Origin: Nepenthes gracilis
Lineage: Eukaryota; Streptophyta; Magnoliopsida; Caryophyllales; Nepenthaceae
Assembly: GCA_033239525.1 (NCBI GenBank)
Contig: BSYO01000003.1
Location: 22,213,716 to 22,277,715 of the forward strand
DNA: 64,000 nt
Direction: 5' to 3'
The notes beneath the pieces are model-generated. The model ran no database searches, was not told the DNA's origin, and saw only the letters and a list, made by a program, of their open reading frames with translations. A program made the position numbers and the translations under genes. Positions within the stretch are counted from its first letter, which is position 1; every line of letters starts with the position of its first letter. Positions 48,801-57,600 of this stretch are shown one piece after another.

Positions 48801-51800
48801 GCATCATCTAAATCTGCTCTCCCCCTCTGATATGGCTTCACTGTAAACTTCTCCTTCCCTGATTATCCGTCCAGATTCTCTGACCTACCTCAAATTTCCT
48901 TACACATGCAAGATGAAAAGAAAGGAAGACTATTTTGGGGCCGAGAGGTAGGAAGAAATTTTAAAATGCTGAAAGAAATAAGAAAAAAGGAAGAACCTGG
49001 TTTACATAGTCATCAAGAAACAATATCGCATGATCATCCTGCCCTGTACTTAATTTAAAAATGCGCAGAACTCTGTCCCTTCGTAGTGACTGCATATAGA
49101 AATAAAATCACCCTATCACTCAGTAAAAATGCTGTGAGAAGCTGAATAACAACAATCAAGAGAAACATTGATTGAGCATCCAGGCTAATTTCTTTTTAAG
49201 CCATAACCTTTTTCTCCAGTACATATTTTACATCTGAAAAAATCCAGAAATTTCATTCATGCAAACCACAAAGCATTAAAAGGGGCAGCCTGGGGTTAAA
49301 CAACTATTGGGTTTATTATACAAGATGTCAATTCTACAACAAAAACGCATGACCAGTAGATCACAGAAACAACCCTACCGTTGTGTTAAGGCTCCCTTTA
49401 GCTCTACAGCAAAATATAAAGTCGCCATTTACAACTCGCTTAAAGCAGTGCTTAGGTTTAGTTGTAAAAAAAACCCGTTCAAACATCTCATAAAGGAATA
49501 AATAATACTTATATATGGATTAATATTTAAGGGTCTACATATTATTATTTTTTTATCATTAACAGGATCTTTTTATGATAAGAACCTTTTCTCATTGTTA
49601 TTCTGTTGTCTCAAATAAAGAAATCACATTCAAAGGAATACGAATTTAAAATTGGTTATTAATTAAGTCACAGCAAGAATTAAACGCCGGAGCTCCAGGG
49701 TTCTCTCTTGTGCTGGCTACAGCTGGCGAAATGTGTTATTCAGTCTTGTCTATTGAGAACACATTTCCTCATCTTAAAATGTTTTGTTACGGGAATGAAT
49801 TGCTTTCCAAAAAATATATCAATGAACTTATATGAAATGATTTCACGAGATTCAGCAGAAAAGAGAGGAAAGCTCTCTGATCCTGGTTCTCTTGTAGTTG
49901 GATCCTCCGGAACCACAAAAATCCCCACGAATCCGAGTTTGAAGGGAAAGGAGCCCGTGATCCACAACAGATGGAGGTTTTATTTAATCACATAATTTGG
50001 GCTCCTAGAATAAAGCAATCCTATACTATAGGATCCTATAAGTAACCAGACTCTAAAGAAAAATCATTATTGAAGGTCCAAGACCATACATATATAGATC
50101 AAACTTCAATTTATTTGCTCATGAAATTGTTGATATTGTCAAGATTGAATAAAAAAATACTGTAAATGAACAGGAGGAAGTCACTGGCAGCATTAGAGTT
50201 GTGAAGACAAAGTTTATGGTGGTGCTGGCAATGAGATTTAAGAACATGCAACAGTGAAACAGAGCAGTTCTGTTTAAGCATGTCCAGGCAGTGGAAAACA
50301 AAGAAGAAAGGCTAGTGTTAGGTGGTATCATGGCATTGAGATTTAAGAACATGCAGCAATGGCACAGAGCAGCTCTGTTTAAGCATGTCTGGGTAGTGGC
50401 AAACAAAGAAGAAAGGCTAGGGTTAGGTGAATTCATGGTAGTAACTAGAATGGCACGAGTCTATGGAGCATCCAAGTGAAACTGTGTGCTTCTTGAATAT
50501 GGTTTTCCCTGCTGAAAGCCCATGAATTCAGAGACACTGTGGTCACTTATAACACTGAGTGCAGAGCAACTTTTAACAGATTTGTATGGAGAGTGCCTAT
50601 TGTTATGTTGCAAAGCAAAGCAGAAAGTTGTTTGGAAGGAAGTGGTCTGGGGAAGACATTATTCCATGTCATCCATCCATCCTATGGCTAGTAGCCAATA
50701 ATAGGCTTAGGACAACAGGAAAGCTAGAGCAGATAAACTTAATTGAGCATGACAACAGCATTCTGCGCAAATAGGAGAAAGAAACAAGACATCACTTGTT
50801 CTGAAGCTGTGAACTATCAAATTATGTAACATAGGAGATGCTAAGCAGAGTAAAGCTATGAGGTAAACCATGCAATGGCAGGAATGGCATTTATTAGTGC
50901 TGTGAGAGCCTAAATTTTGGCTACTTGGTTTAGAAGAGTAATGCATGCTGCAGTGATGCATCACCTTTGGTTACAAAAGAAGCAGAAGGTTATTAAAGTT
51001 ACAAGCATCTAACCCAAATCTCTGTTTCATAGAGTGTGAAGTGTGAGGTTTTGGGTACAATCTCGCCCCTTCAAGGGCTGGTATCAGCAGCATAGTATAG
51101 CAAACTAGGAGGTTTTGTGTGGCTGTAAGTACTTTTTAGTTGTAAATTCCTTCCCATTGTTCATGTAGGTCTCTGAGTTGGCAATACAAATTTACCATTT
51201 TTGCCAAAAAATAAAAAGGATATAATTCACAATTGATAGATGGCGAGAAATTATCTACAACAAGAAAACAAAAATTAAACAAAATGCCCTTCAGTCCATT
51301 TTCAATTGCTACAGCCTGACAGGTGAAAAGAAAACATCTTCCACACTGCATTATAGTGGACAAACAAAATCCATACTGCTTCCATGCCCAACAGAAGAAG
51401 TGTTGCACCTTAAAAAGAACATCTCGGACCATTAAACATATCTTAGGATCACCAGTTAAAGGGGAAAAATGTATGGTGAATTATCGTTTCTAACTTAAGA
51501 AAATCAACTTGCATTCCAGTTTATCATAAGTTCCTCACCTTTAAAAATCCTCTCCTTCTATATTTTACACCATATCCAGCAATGACTGTTCAAAGACCCT
51601 ATTTGTACAATCATTAGAATGTAATATTTGAATTTTTTTGCAGATGTTTTTGCATCTTAAATTCTGGTTTCATACACCTTTGTTATTTGCCAAGCCAAAA
51701 AAAATCAGCGGTGCTATTAAAAAGCTAATTATTGTTTATGCTTTGAACTTTATCGTGGATGCCTCCTTCACACCCTTGCTAAAACTTATCTTCTTCGGTT

Positions 51801-53289
51801 ACAAATTTTAATTGAGAAACCAACTTGACAAAAATTATATTTTTAATAAAAAGAAAACATGGTTCACTTATTTATGTGCAATTTGACATCTACAAGCACC
51901 ATTGACAAAAATTATATTTTTAATAAAAAGAAAACATGGTTCACTTATTTATGTGCAATTTGACATCTACAAGCACCATTCCAATCCATGTGAGCATATG
52001 AATCTGACTTGCCAATAATGACCAAAATTGATCCACATCCAAAACCAGACCTCTAATTCACGATCAACCTGGGTTCTGTCCTTGATACTGCTATATAGTT
52101 GTGAGCGCAAAATGAAGGGTCGAATTGACACCTGTGTGCAAAGATAAAAATAACAGATAGCCATTAGTGAGAGGACCATGGCAAGACAAATTCACAACTG
52201 AGTAAGATGAATTTGCATAAATCTTTCTATGGCATGCTTTATGACGTTGACCCCATCTTGTCTCTTCAACAAGTGAATCACACATAGTTACTTGACTCGT
52301 GTTCCCATTTTCCTTCCCATTCTTTCACTCTTCTCTTCAATGAGACCTCAGAAAAGTTCAAATAAATAAAAACTGAATAGATATTTGCACCATCAACAGA
52401 CTTTACACATTTTTCAAACGTAATTTTGTAGATTTTTATATTTATATGTAAGATGGAGAGCAGGACTTGATGCTATCAGACCCAGATCATTGACTAGCGT
52501 AAGTGGTACCAAACCACCATGTAACCCTCATTGAGAATAATCAGCTATGTGCACACAACTTTATCCGTAAATTAGCCACAACGTTTCAACTTCTCCAGGG
52601 TTCGTATAAATCCTAAACATTCTCAATATTTTAGAGTCTTTGACTTTGTTCTCGACTAATTTAAATGACGATCTTGTAACTTTCATAAGAGTAGCGTATT
52701 TCTAATCTTCCCAAAAATACAAATTCTTGATCTTATAGAACAGAAAGAAAATACATAATCACCATAAATTTAATCTGCATTTTAAAGATAAATGACAAAC
52801 AGAGCGAGTTTTTATCAAAGCTGTAGGCCATTGCATATTGTAACACATTGCCAACTCGTTAAAAGAAACAGTTTGCAAGTGTAAGTTCGATTACAAACCT
52901 TCTCAATTTTCGGAAACTGAGCACGCATCATCCGAAGCGCCACCAAAGTATCGCTAAAGGAAAGACTATCCTCTGCGAGCAGATAATAAATTTAGCACTT
53001 CGTGGATAATAAACAATTTCTAAAAACAATTTCGTAAAACGGAATTGTCAGTTAAGGTCGATCAAAAATTATTTTGAACACTTGTTTTTACAATTCGAAT
53101 GGGTCAAATACACGAACAAATGTCGCCGAAAAACAACGGTGGGGAAAATCCGAACTAGCCTAGACAGACAGATCGTTCTGGCGAATCTTCCTCGTCGATG
53201 ACGAGTTGGCCATCGGCTTTGAGATCTCCGTGTTGGAATTGTCGTCTTCGTTTCTTGTTGATGGGAGACCCTTCTGATTTCTCCTCCAT
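35597..53289 (-). CDS. STK19: STK19 homologue (winged-helix DNA-binding protein), 8 exons
   Basis: Joining 53289-53170, 52970-52899, 52131-52051, 49089-48997, 38309-38190, 37645-37574, 37067-36990 and 35788-35597 on the minus strand gives 275 residues without a stop; every junction is phase 0. Recognisable STK19-family segments occur in order: [56 protein letters not shown], the WFKTHVI region, [33 protein letters not shown], and [15 protein letters not shown] with [15 protein letters not shown]. Human STK19 was first named as a kinase but has been shown to be a winged-helix DNA-binding protein acting in transcription-coupled nucleotide excision repair. No kinase signature is present here either. 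A basic KKRRR near residues 12-16 could be a nuclear signal. The length is close to the 254-residue human form. The repair role in plants is inference. Intron 4 (10,687 bp) holds a MITE and a large retrotransposon. Confidence 0.92.
35789..36989 (-). other. STK19 intron 7
   Basis: 1,201 bp of non-coding intron, with no element recognised. Confidence 0.7.
36990..37067 (-). CDS. STK19: STK19 homologue exon 7 (26 codons)
   Basis: Encodes [20 protein letters not shown] and then LKGLSQ. The acceptor is TCATCCCAG and the donor GTATGT. Confidence 0.92.
37068..38189 (-). other. STK19 introns 5 and 6 (with exon 6 between)
   Basis: Introns of 544 bp (37646-38189) and 506 bp (37068-37573). Small ORFs here (for example 37608-37848 on both strands) overlap exon 6 or introns and are not genes. 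Confidence 0.7.
37574..37645 (-). CDS. STK19: STK19 homologue exon 6 (24 codons)
   Basis: Encodes [20 protein letters not shown] and then AGVL. The acceptor is AATATCAG and the donor GTAAGT. Confidence 0.92.
38190..38309 (-). CDS. STK19: STK19 homologue exon 5 (40 codons)
   Basis: Encodes the VDHAMKMLE helix, a Lys-rich turn, [16 protein letters not shown] and SIDHHEL. The acceptor is CTTTGTAG and the donor GTAAGT is perfect. Joining to exon 4 keeps the family spacing, so no exon seems lost in the long intron. Confidence 0.9.
38310..39585 (-). other. STK19 intron 4, 3' part
   Basis: Non-coding, between exon 5 and the Tourist-like MITE. No gene and no clear repeat boundary was seen. Confidence 0.5.
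39586..40080. mobile_element. Tourist-like (PIF/Harbinger-type) MITE with ATT microsatellite core
   Basis: The left end ACGGTATATTTGATTATTAG is mirrored at the right end (40050-40080), whose reverse complement begins ACGGTACGTTTGGTTATTGG. Both arms pair over more than 100 bases. TTA borders both ends if the element proper starts at the C of CGGTA, the usual Tourist TSD. An (ATT)n run of about 53 bases (39841-39893) sits in the loop. The right arm matches the element at 2114-3267. Confidence 0.7.
40081..40489 (-). other. STK19 intron 4, between MITE and retrotransposon
   Basis: AT-rich non-coding DNA; nothing was recognised. Confidence 0.45.
40495..41429 (-). repeat. 3' LTR of the Tat-like element in STK19 intron 4
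   Basis: 935 bp. It contains about six minisatellite units of about 49 bp (about 40755-41040). Relative to the other two LTRs it lacks about 35 bases near 41236 and has fewer minisatellite units, so it is the most diverged of the three. Confidence 0.75.
41673..41837 (+). other. TATA-like box and 36-codon small ORF inside the retrotransposon
   Basis: GCTATAAATGGAGGGGC at about 41671-41687 is a consensus plant TATA context. The ATG at 41727 is 48 bases downstream and opens a 36-residue frame ending at 41835-41837. The frame begins [20 protein letters not shown] and ends KAVDMPEV. It runs antisense to the retrotransposon and to STK19. The product is not recognised. It may be chance, or a piece of a captured or lost host gene. 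Confidence 0.25.
43048..44191 (+). pseudogene. Broken antisense ORF of the Tat-like element
   Basis: A frame starting [20 protein letters not shown] (43048) is interrupted by TAG at 43150. It continues through frames carrying [20 protein letters not shown], then [20 protein letters not shown] (43499-43834), and ends in an acidic Ser/Pro-rich tail (43901-44191). It runs opposite to the retrotransposon. Additional ORFs, sense or antisense, between pol and the 3' LTR are known in Tat-lineage elements. The conserved-looking composition suggests a former protein of unknown function. A TATTTAAG box lies about 100 bases upstream of the ATG. Confidence 0.45.
45000..45990 (-). pseudogene. Degraded gag leader region of the Tat-like element
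   Basis: This follows the primer-binding site on the minus strand. It includes a 119-codon frame (45902-45543) starting [20 protein letters not shown]. The frame is probably shifted relative to the original gag, because the homologous leader of the element at 15078 has a different open frame. Shared blocks with that element (AAAAGTCTA, CATGGCSACGACCCCTTC, GAAGATGYAACRTTGGGG) support the assignment. No zinc knuckle or protease was seen. Confidence 0.4.
46011..46970 (-). repeat. Inner 5' LTR copy, truncated at its outer side
   Basis: Adjoins the primer-binding site at 46010. It holds about eight 49-bp minisatellite units (about 46270-46670). It stops at GGGCCAATCTGAAGAGCG (46953-46972) and lacks the last 150 or so bases (in plus coordinates) present in the outer copy at 47940-48090. 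Confidence 0.72.
46270..46670 (-). repeat. LTR minisatellite, unit about 49 bp
   Basis: Units on the plus strand follow the pattern AGGATTGAGCTCCGGTGGTG, then a CGCTCGGCTAGGGAG-like segment, then a CTTTGAGATGG-like end. There are about eight units here, about eight in 47210-47635, and about six in 40755-41040. Units within one LTR differ at several positions. Confidence 0.65.
46971..48090 (-). repeat. Outer 5' LTR copy
   Basis: About 1,120 bp, ending at GGACCCATCA (48090). It lacks only the first few bases (TGATA) at its inner side. It shares with the inner copy the segment GCGATTGCGGCG and eight minisatellite units, so these two are closer to each other than to the 3' LTR. Confidence 0.72.
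48096..48996 (-). other. STK19 intron 4, 5' part, with a possible MITE relative
   Basis: Between the retrotransposon and exon 4. The piece 48345-48535 (AATAGTTATTCTTTGATAAC, GGAATAATGTAGGAATATAA) resembles the arms of the Tourist-like family at 2114 and 39586, but clean ends are not visible. No gene was found. Confidence 0.4.
48997..49089 (-). CDS. STK19: STK19 homologue exon 4 (31 codons)
   Basis: Encodes [20 protein letters not shown] and then [11 protein letters not shown]. The acceptor is TATATGCAG and the donor GTTCTT. The following intron is 10.7 kb. Confidence 0.9.
50233..50440. repeat. Two-copy tandem repeat, period 105 bp
   Basis: GAGATTTAAGAACATGCARC begins at 50233 and 50338. Both copies continue with GTTTAAGCATGTC and AACAAAGAAGAAAGGCTAG. 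A few substitutions separate them. Confidence 0.7.
51825..51978. repeat. Perfect two-copy tandem duplication, 77 bp
   Basis: 51825-51901 and 51902-51978 are identical as read by eye (each starts TTGACAAAAATTATATTTTT). The duplication lies about 75 bases from exon 3, within intron 3 on the donor side. The identity suggests a recent event or an assembly duplication. Confidence 0.85.
52051..52131 (-). CDS. STK19: STK19 homologue exon 3 (27 codons)
   Basis: Encodes [20 protein letters not shown] and then QVDRELE, the best-conserved part of the first winged-helix region. The acceptor is TGCACACAG. The donor GTCTGG is weak but fits the reading frame of exon 4. Confidence 0.92.
52132..52898 (-). 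other. STK19 intron 2
   Basis: 767 bp non-coding. The exon 2 donor GTTTGT and exon 3 acceptor TGCACACAG bound it. No repeats were recognised. Confidence 0.75.
52899..52970 (-). CDS. STK19: STK19 homologue exon 2 (24 codons)
   Basis: Encodes [20 protein letters not shown] and then KIEK. Ends GAGAAG before donor GTTTGT. Phase 0 on both sides. Confidence 0.88.
53170..53289 (-). CDS. STK19: STK19 homologue exon 1 (residues 1-40)
   Basis: Starts at ATGGAGGAG (53289), the only in-frame ATG before the conserved part. It carries the basic KKRRRQ patch and an acidic DEEDSPERS end. The donor is GTCTGT (weak). The next acceptor is read as GCAGAG then GAT, because the other AG would put the conserved segment out of frame. 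Exon 1 is the least certain exon. Confidence 0.75.
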
Positions 53290-53335
53290 TTGTTGCACTT
53301 TTTGCACCTGATAAGCATATTCTAAACTAATATCC

Positions 53336-53361
53336 AAACCCTAATTTTGCCTCCGACGTCA
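53336..53361 (-). promoter_or_regulatory. Telo-box and TGACGTC element upstream of STK19
   Basis: AAACCCTAA at 53336-53344 (a telo-box, common in promoters and leaders of housekeeping and replication-related plant genes) and a TGACGTC-type bZIP core at 53355-53361 lie 47-72 bases before the ATG. An A/T-rich TTTATTTATTTATTT run at 53379-53399 may serve as the TATA region. Confidence 0.4.
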
Positions 53362-54212
53362 AAATCTGAGCACTATATTTTATTTATTTATTTATTTTTA
53401 TTTCACTGCAAATAAATCTAAAGAGAAAAGGAAAAATCAACGCCCGCCTGCGCATTCATTAAAGAGCCACACCGTGGGTAAATATGTTAAATGGATTGAG
53501 TCGTTCTTAACTTGACTCCATCGTAGCCTTGTCAAATCCAGACCATGATAAACAGTGTTGGACTATAATTGCACGGTAGACATCCTATGGTCCATGCCAA
53601 CCAATGGTGCAATTGAGCGGTTAGGGTTTGGGGAGAGGGAGGGGGAGTAAAGGTGAGGAAGAAAAACTAAAAATAATTTTATTCTAAACATATTTTTTAT
53701 ATTTTATACATAGACCATACCATGTCAACCCATAACGTGACACAAATTATATATATACACCCGATCCAATGCATTTCGGGCGCTTGCCTTGCTAATTAAG
53801 GACTTCAAAGCCTCTCGAACTAATAGTGTCTTTTTTGAAAGGTCTCCAATATGGTTGCCTTCATTATCTCTTTTTAGGATAGCTATCTACTCATGATACT
53901 TAACGCACAAATCTACATCCAATTTGACAAGCTAGTGGGCAATGGTAATATCGGATGAGGATAATTAGATCCTTACAATCAGTGCTTTTGTCAGAATTGA
54001 AATTCAACATTAGGAATGTTATCTTTTACGTTATCATGAGGAAGTTTAACTTGATTATTCTAAGGCCCTCAATCCATGCTATCCATAATGTCCAAAATAT
54101 AACCTTAATTTCAATGGTTAGTATATTCATTTTCTAAAATTCTTATCGAAGTCAAAGATCCATTTGTTTGTCTTATTTCTATATGTTGTCCAATGCTAGT
54201 CGGGGCAGGAGT
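53362..54212. other. STK19 upstream region
   Basis: Non-coding, between the STK19 promoter and the chromovirus insertion. No gene was recognised. Confidence 0.5.
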
Positions 54213-54217
54213 CCTGT

Positions 54218-54636
54218 TGTTACCGGTTTGATTAACAGTGATGTTTCGGCTGTACGGACGAGTATTCGGGTCTCTCAAGCACCGGTGCGATTACGGGATT
54301 ATATCCGGGATTGACTCGGATGTCGGCGCCAGGGGCTTCTACGGATATACTGCTATTATTTTTTATTTTTCCCTTATTGTATACTGTTGTTTCTGTTTTG
54401 CTTATTATTGCTGAACCACGTGAGGCTTAAACTGATTCTGTTTTGCTTCCTCTTTTATACGGGTGTACTGAAGAGTGAAAGGATATGCAAAATCTTACTT
54501 CTCTTACTGATTCTTCTTTCTCTCGCTCGACTCCCTCTCTCTCCCTTGCTCTTCTTCTTCCCCTCTCCCTCTGCCGATCTCCCCTACCCGTGCGTTACCC
54601 ATTTCTAGAGTCGATTCCCAGTGTGTGACTGTATCA
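54218..54636 (+). repeat. 5' LTR of the chromovirus
   Basis: 419 bp, including a pyrimidine-rich CTTCTCTTACTGATTCTTCT stretch. It is followed by ATTTGGTGCTTTTATTGAGA; the primer-binding site there is not a clean match to any tRNA end I can assign. Confidence 0.92.
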
Positions 54637-54660
54637 GATTTGGTGCTTTTATTGAGACGA

Positions 54661-57600
54661 ATGGCAGAGGGAATGACCACCCGGTATAAGGCTCTGGAAG
54701 ACGCCATCGCCAGCGTTGCACAGGAAGTCAAGGAGGTGGTCGCAACAGTCCAACACCATTTTGAGCGATTCACCCTCCAATCGACGGCTAACGAACGGAT
54801 TCAGCAAACTCTCCATGAATTCCAACAATCTTTCAGTGATATTCAGCAATCCTTAAATCGCCTAGAGCGCAACTCTTTTTCCTCACCTAATCCTCCAGTA
54901 TTACCGACGCCTTCTACAATTCCCCTACCTCCCTCGAGTTCTACCATGTCTACCCCTCAATTCGTAAACCTACCCCTCTTTTCACCCCCACAGTCGGACA
55001 CCTTCCATGCATCACCGGTTCGATTGCCCAAACTAGAGGTCTCCTTCTTCGCTGGAGAAAATGTGGTGTGATGGTTGTTTCAGATGGAGCGTTTCTTCCT
55101 GTATCATTATACTCCAACAGACCAGAAACTGACCATTGCTGCGTTTTACATAGTTGGACCTGCTCTTCAATGGTTCCAATGGATGCACGCCACTCGCCAG
55201 CTATCCTCCTGGGAGGTATTATCTAGAGATCTCGAATTGAGGTTTGGTCCTTCTTCTTATGTGAATCACGAAGCCACTTTGTATAAACTTCGTCAAACTA
55301 CTTCTGTGTCGGAATACATGACTGAATTCGAAGCCATTTCCACACGCACTACTGGACTCTCTGCCACTAATCTTCTAAACGGTTTCTTCTCTGGGTTACG
55401 GGATGACATCCGACCAGAGCTGCTGTTGTTGAAGCCGCAGACGTTGTTAGAGGCGATTGGCATGGCCAAATTGGTGGAGGAGAAACTGGATAACAGCCGT
55501 TCACTACACTCTCGCCCCCCGGTTACCAAACCCCAACACAATTTCCCTCAACCATCCCCTAAAATGTTACCGCCAGCCAATATACCCAACCGATTGCCCA
55601 TCAAATGACTCACACCAGCAAAGATGGCAGCTAGACGGGAAAAGGGCCTATGCTTTAATTGTGATGAACAATTTACACCAGGCCATAGGTGTAAACCCCC
55701 CCAATTTTTATGTATGATGGTAGAGAAAGGCAGCTTAGATGGGCCGACAGCAACCGCAACAGAGACTCTGGTAGCCGAAGGAGAAAATTCAGCCGATCCA
55801 AGCCTAGAAGCTGAACCCCTTTGGCTGGCCCCTGATCATACTCCCACTATTTCTCTGCATGCACTAGAGGGCCGCTTTGTTCCCTCTACTTTGTGGTTGT
55901 AAGGATTTATCATGGGCCATCCTGTCATTATTTTGGTGGACAATGGTTCCACCCACAATTTCCTTCAAACACGCATGGCCAAATATTTGGGGCTCCCAAT
56001 TGAACCATCCCAACACCTCAACATCACAGTAGGGAATGGTGATTCCCTTCACTGTGAGGGACTGTGCACCAATATCCTTACCACTTTGAGCGACTCTAAG
56101 TTCAATGTCGATCTATACCTGCTTCCTATATATGGTGCTGACATCGTGTTTGGAGTTCAGTGGTTAGCCTCAATTGGACCAGTGCTCTTTGACTATAAGG
56201 TACTGTGGATGCACTTTCAACATGAGGGAGGCTTGATCACATTACATGGACTACCGAAGGCAACCATGGCCACCATGACACTCGGCCAATTACGAAGAGG
56301 AGAAGTCACCCAGTCAATTGCCACATATTTCCAACTCATAGTCCAGATGACTACTGGGGAAGTGCTGACCAATGACTCGAAGGATATCTTCCCTCAATTT
56401 AAGTTTCCCTCATAACTTACCATAGAACAGATCAGAGCCCTTCAATCTCTCCTCTTATCCTTCATAGACGTATTCTCCAGCCCACATGGCTTACCTCCTC
56501 ACCGAGCAACAGATCACCGCATACCTCTCCAACCAAATTCTTCCCCAGTTAATGTGAGGCCATACCGTTACCCCCATTTCCAGAAAACTGAAATTGAGAA
56601 ACTGATCCATGACATGCTGGAAGAAGGAATAATCCAACTGAGCACAAGTCCTTTCTCCTCCCTATTCTGTTGGTAAAGAAGAAAGATGGCAGTTGGCGAT
56701 TTTGTGTTGACTACCGAGCCTTGAATGCAATCACCATGAAGGACCGATTTCCCCTCCCAACTGTCGATGAATTACTGGATGAACTTCACGGTGCGAAATT
56801 CTTCTCCAAGCTGGACTTGAGAGCAGGCTATCACCAGATGAGAGTTAATCAGGAGGACATACATAAAACGGCATTCCGGACTCACGAAGGCCACTATGAA
56901 TTCCTAGTCATGCCGTTTGGACTTTCTAACGCTCTTTCAACGTTCCAGGGCGAGATGAATACAATATTCAGACCAGTCCTCCGGAAATTCATCCTAGTAT
57001 ATAGTTCATCCTGGGAGCATCATCTTCAGCACCTCCAGCTGGCTCTACAAACACCACGGGACAACTCCTTCTACGCCAAACCATCGAAACGTGAGTTTGG
57101 GTGTTCTTCTATAGCTTACCTGGGCCATGTGGTGACTGACCAGGGAGTAATGGTGGTCCCAGCGAAAATTGAAGTAGTACAGAAATGGCCTCCGCTGGTA
57201 AATGTCAAGCAGCTTCGCGGGTTTCTGGGGCTGGCTGGTTATTACTGTCGATTTGTGACCCGCTATGCTCAAATTGCCTCACCTCTCACTCAATTGCTAC
57301 GGAAATCGGCATTTGTCTGGAATTCAGCAACGGAGTTAGCTTTCCAAGCTCTCAAGGACGCCCTCACCACTACCCCAGTTTTAACTGTACCTGACTTTAT
57401 ACAGCCCTTCACCATCTACACGGATGCCTCTGGCACCGGTATAGGAGCAGTTCTAACGCAAGTAGGCCATCCAATAGCATTCTATAGCAAACAGCTCTCC
57501 GCCAGGTTACAGAACTCTTCCACTTATGTTAGGGAACTTTGCGTGATCGTGGAGGCAGTTCGAAAATGGTGCACCTACCTTTTGGGGTCCAAGTTCATTA

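Larger units (their letters stand above)
49090..52050 (-). other. STK19 intron 3
   Basis: 2,961 bp intron. It holds a two-copy 105-bp tandem repeat (50233-about 50440) and a perfect two-copy 77-bp tandem repeat (51825-51978). ORFs seen here (for example 49708-49995) have no recognisable product. Confidence 0.65.
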
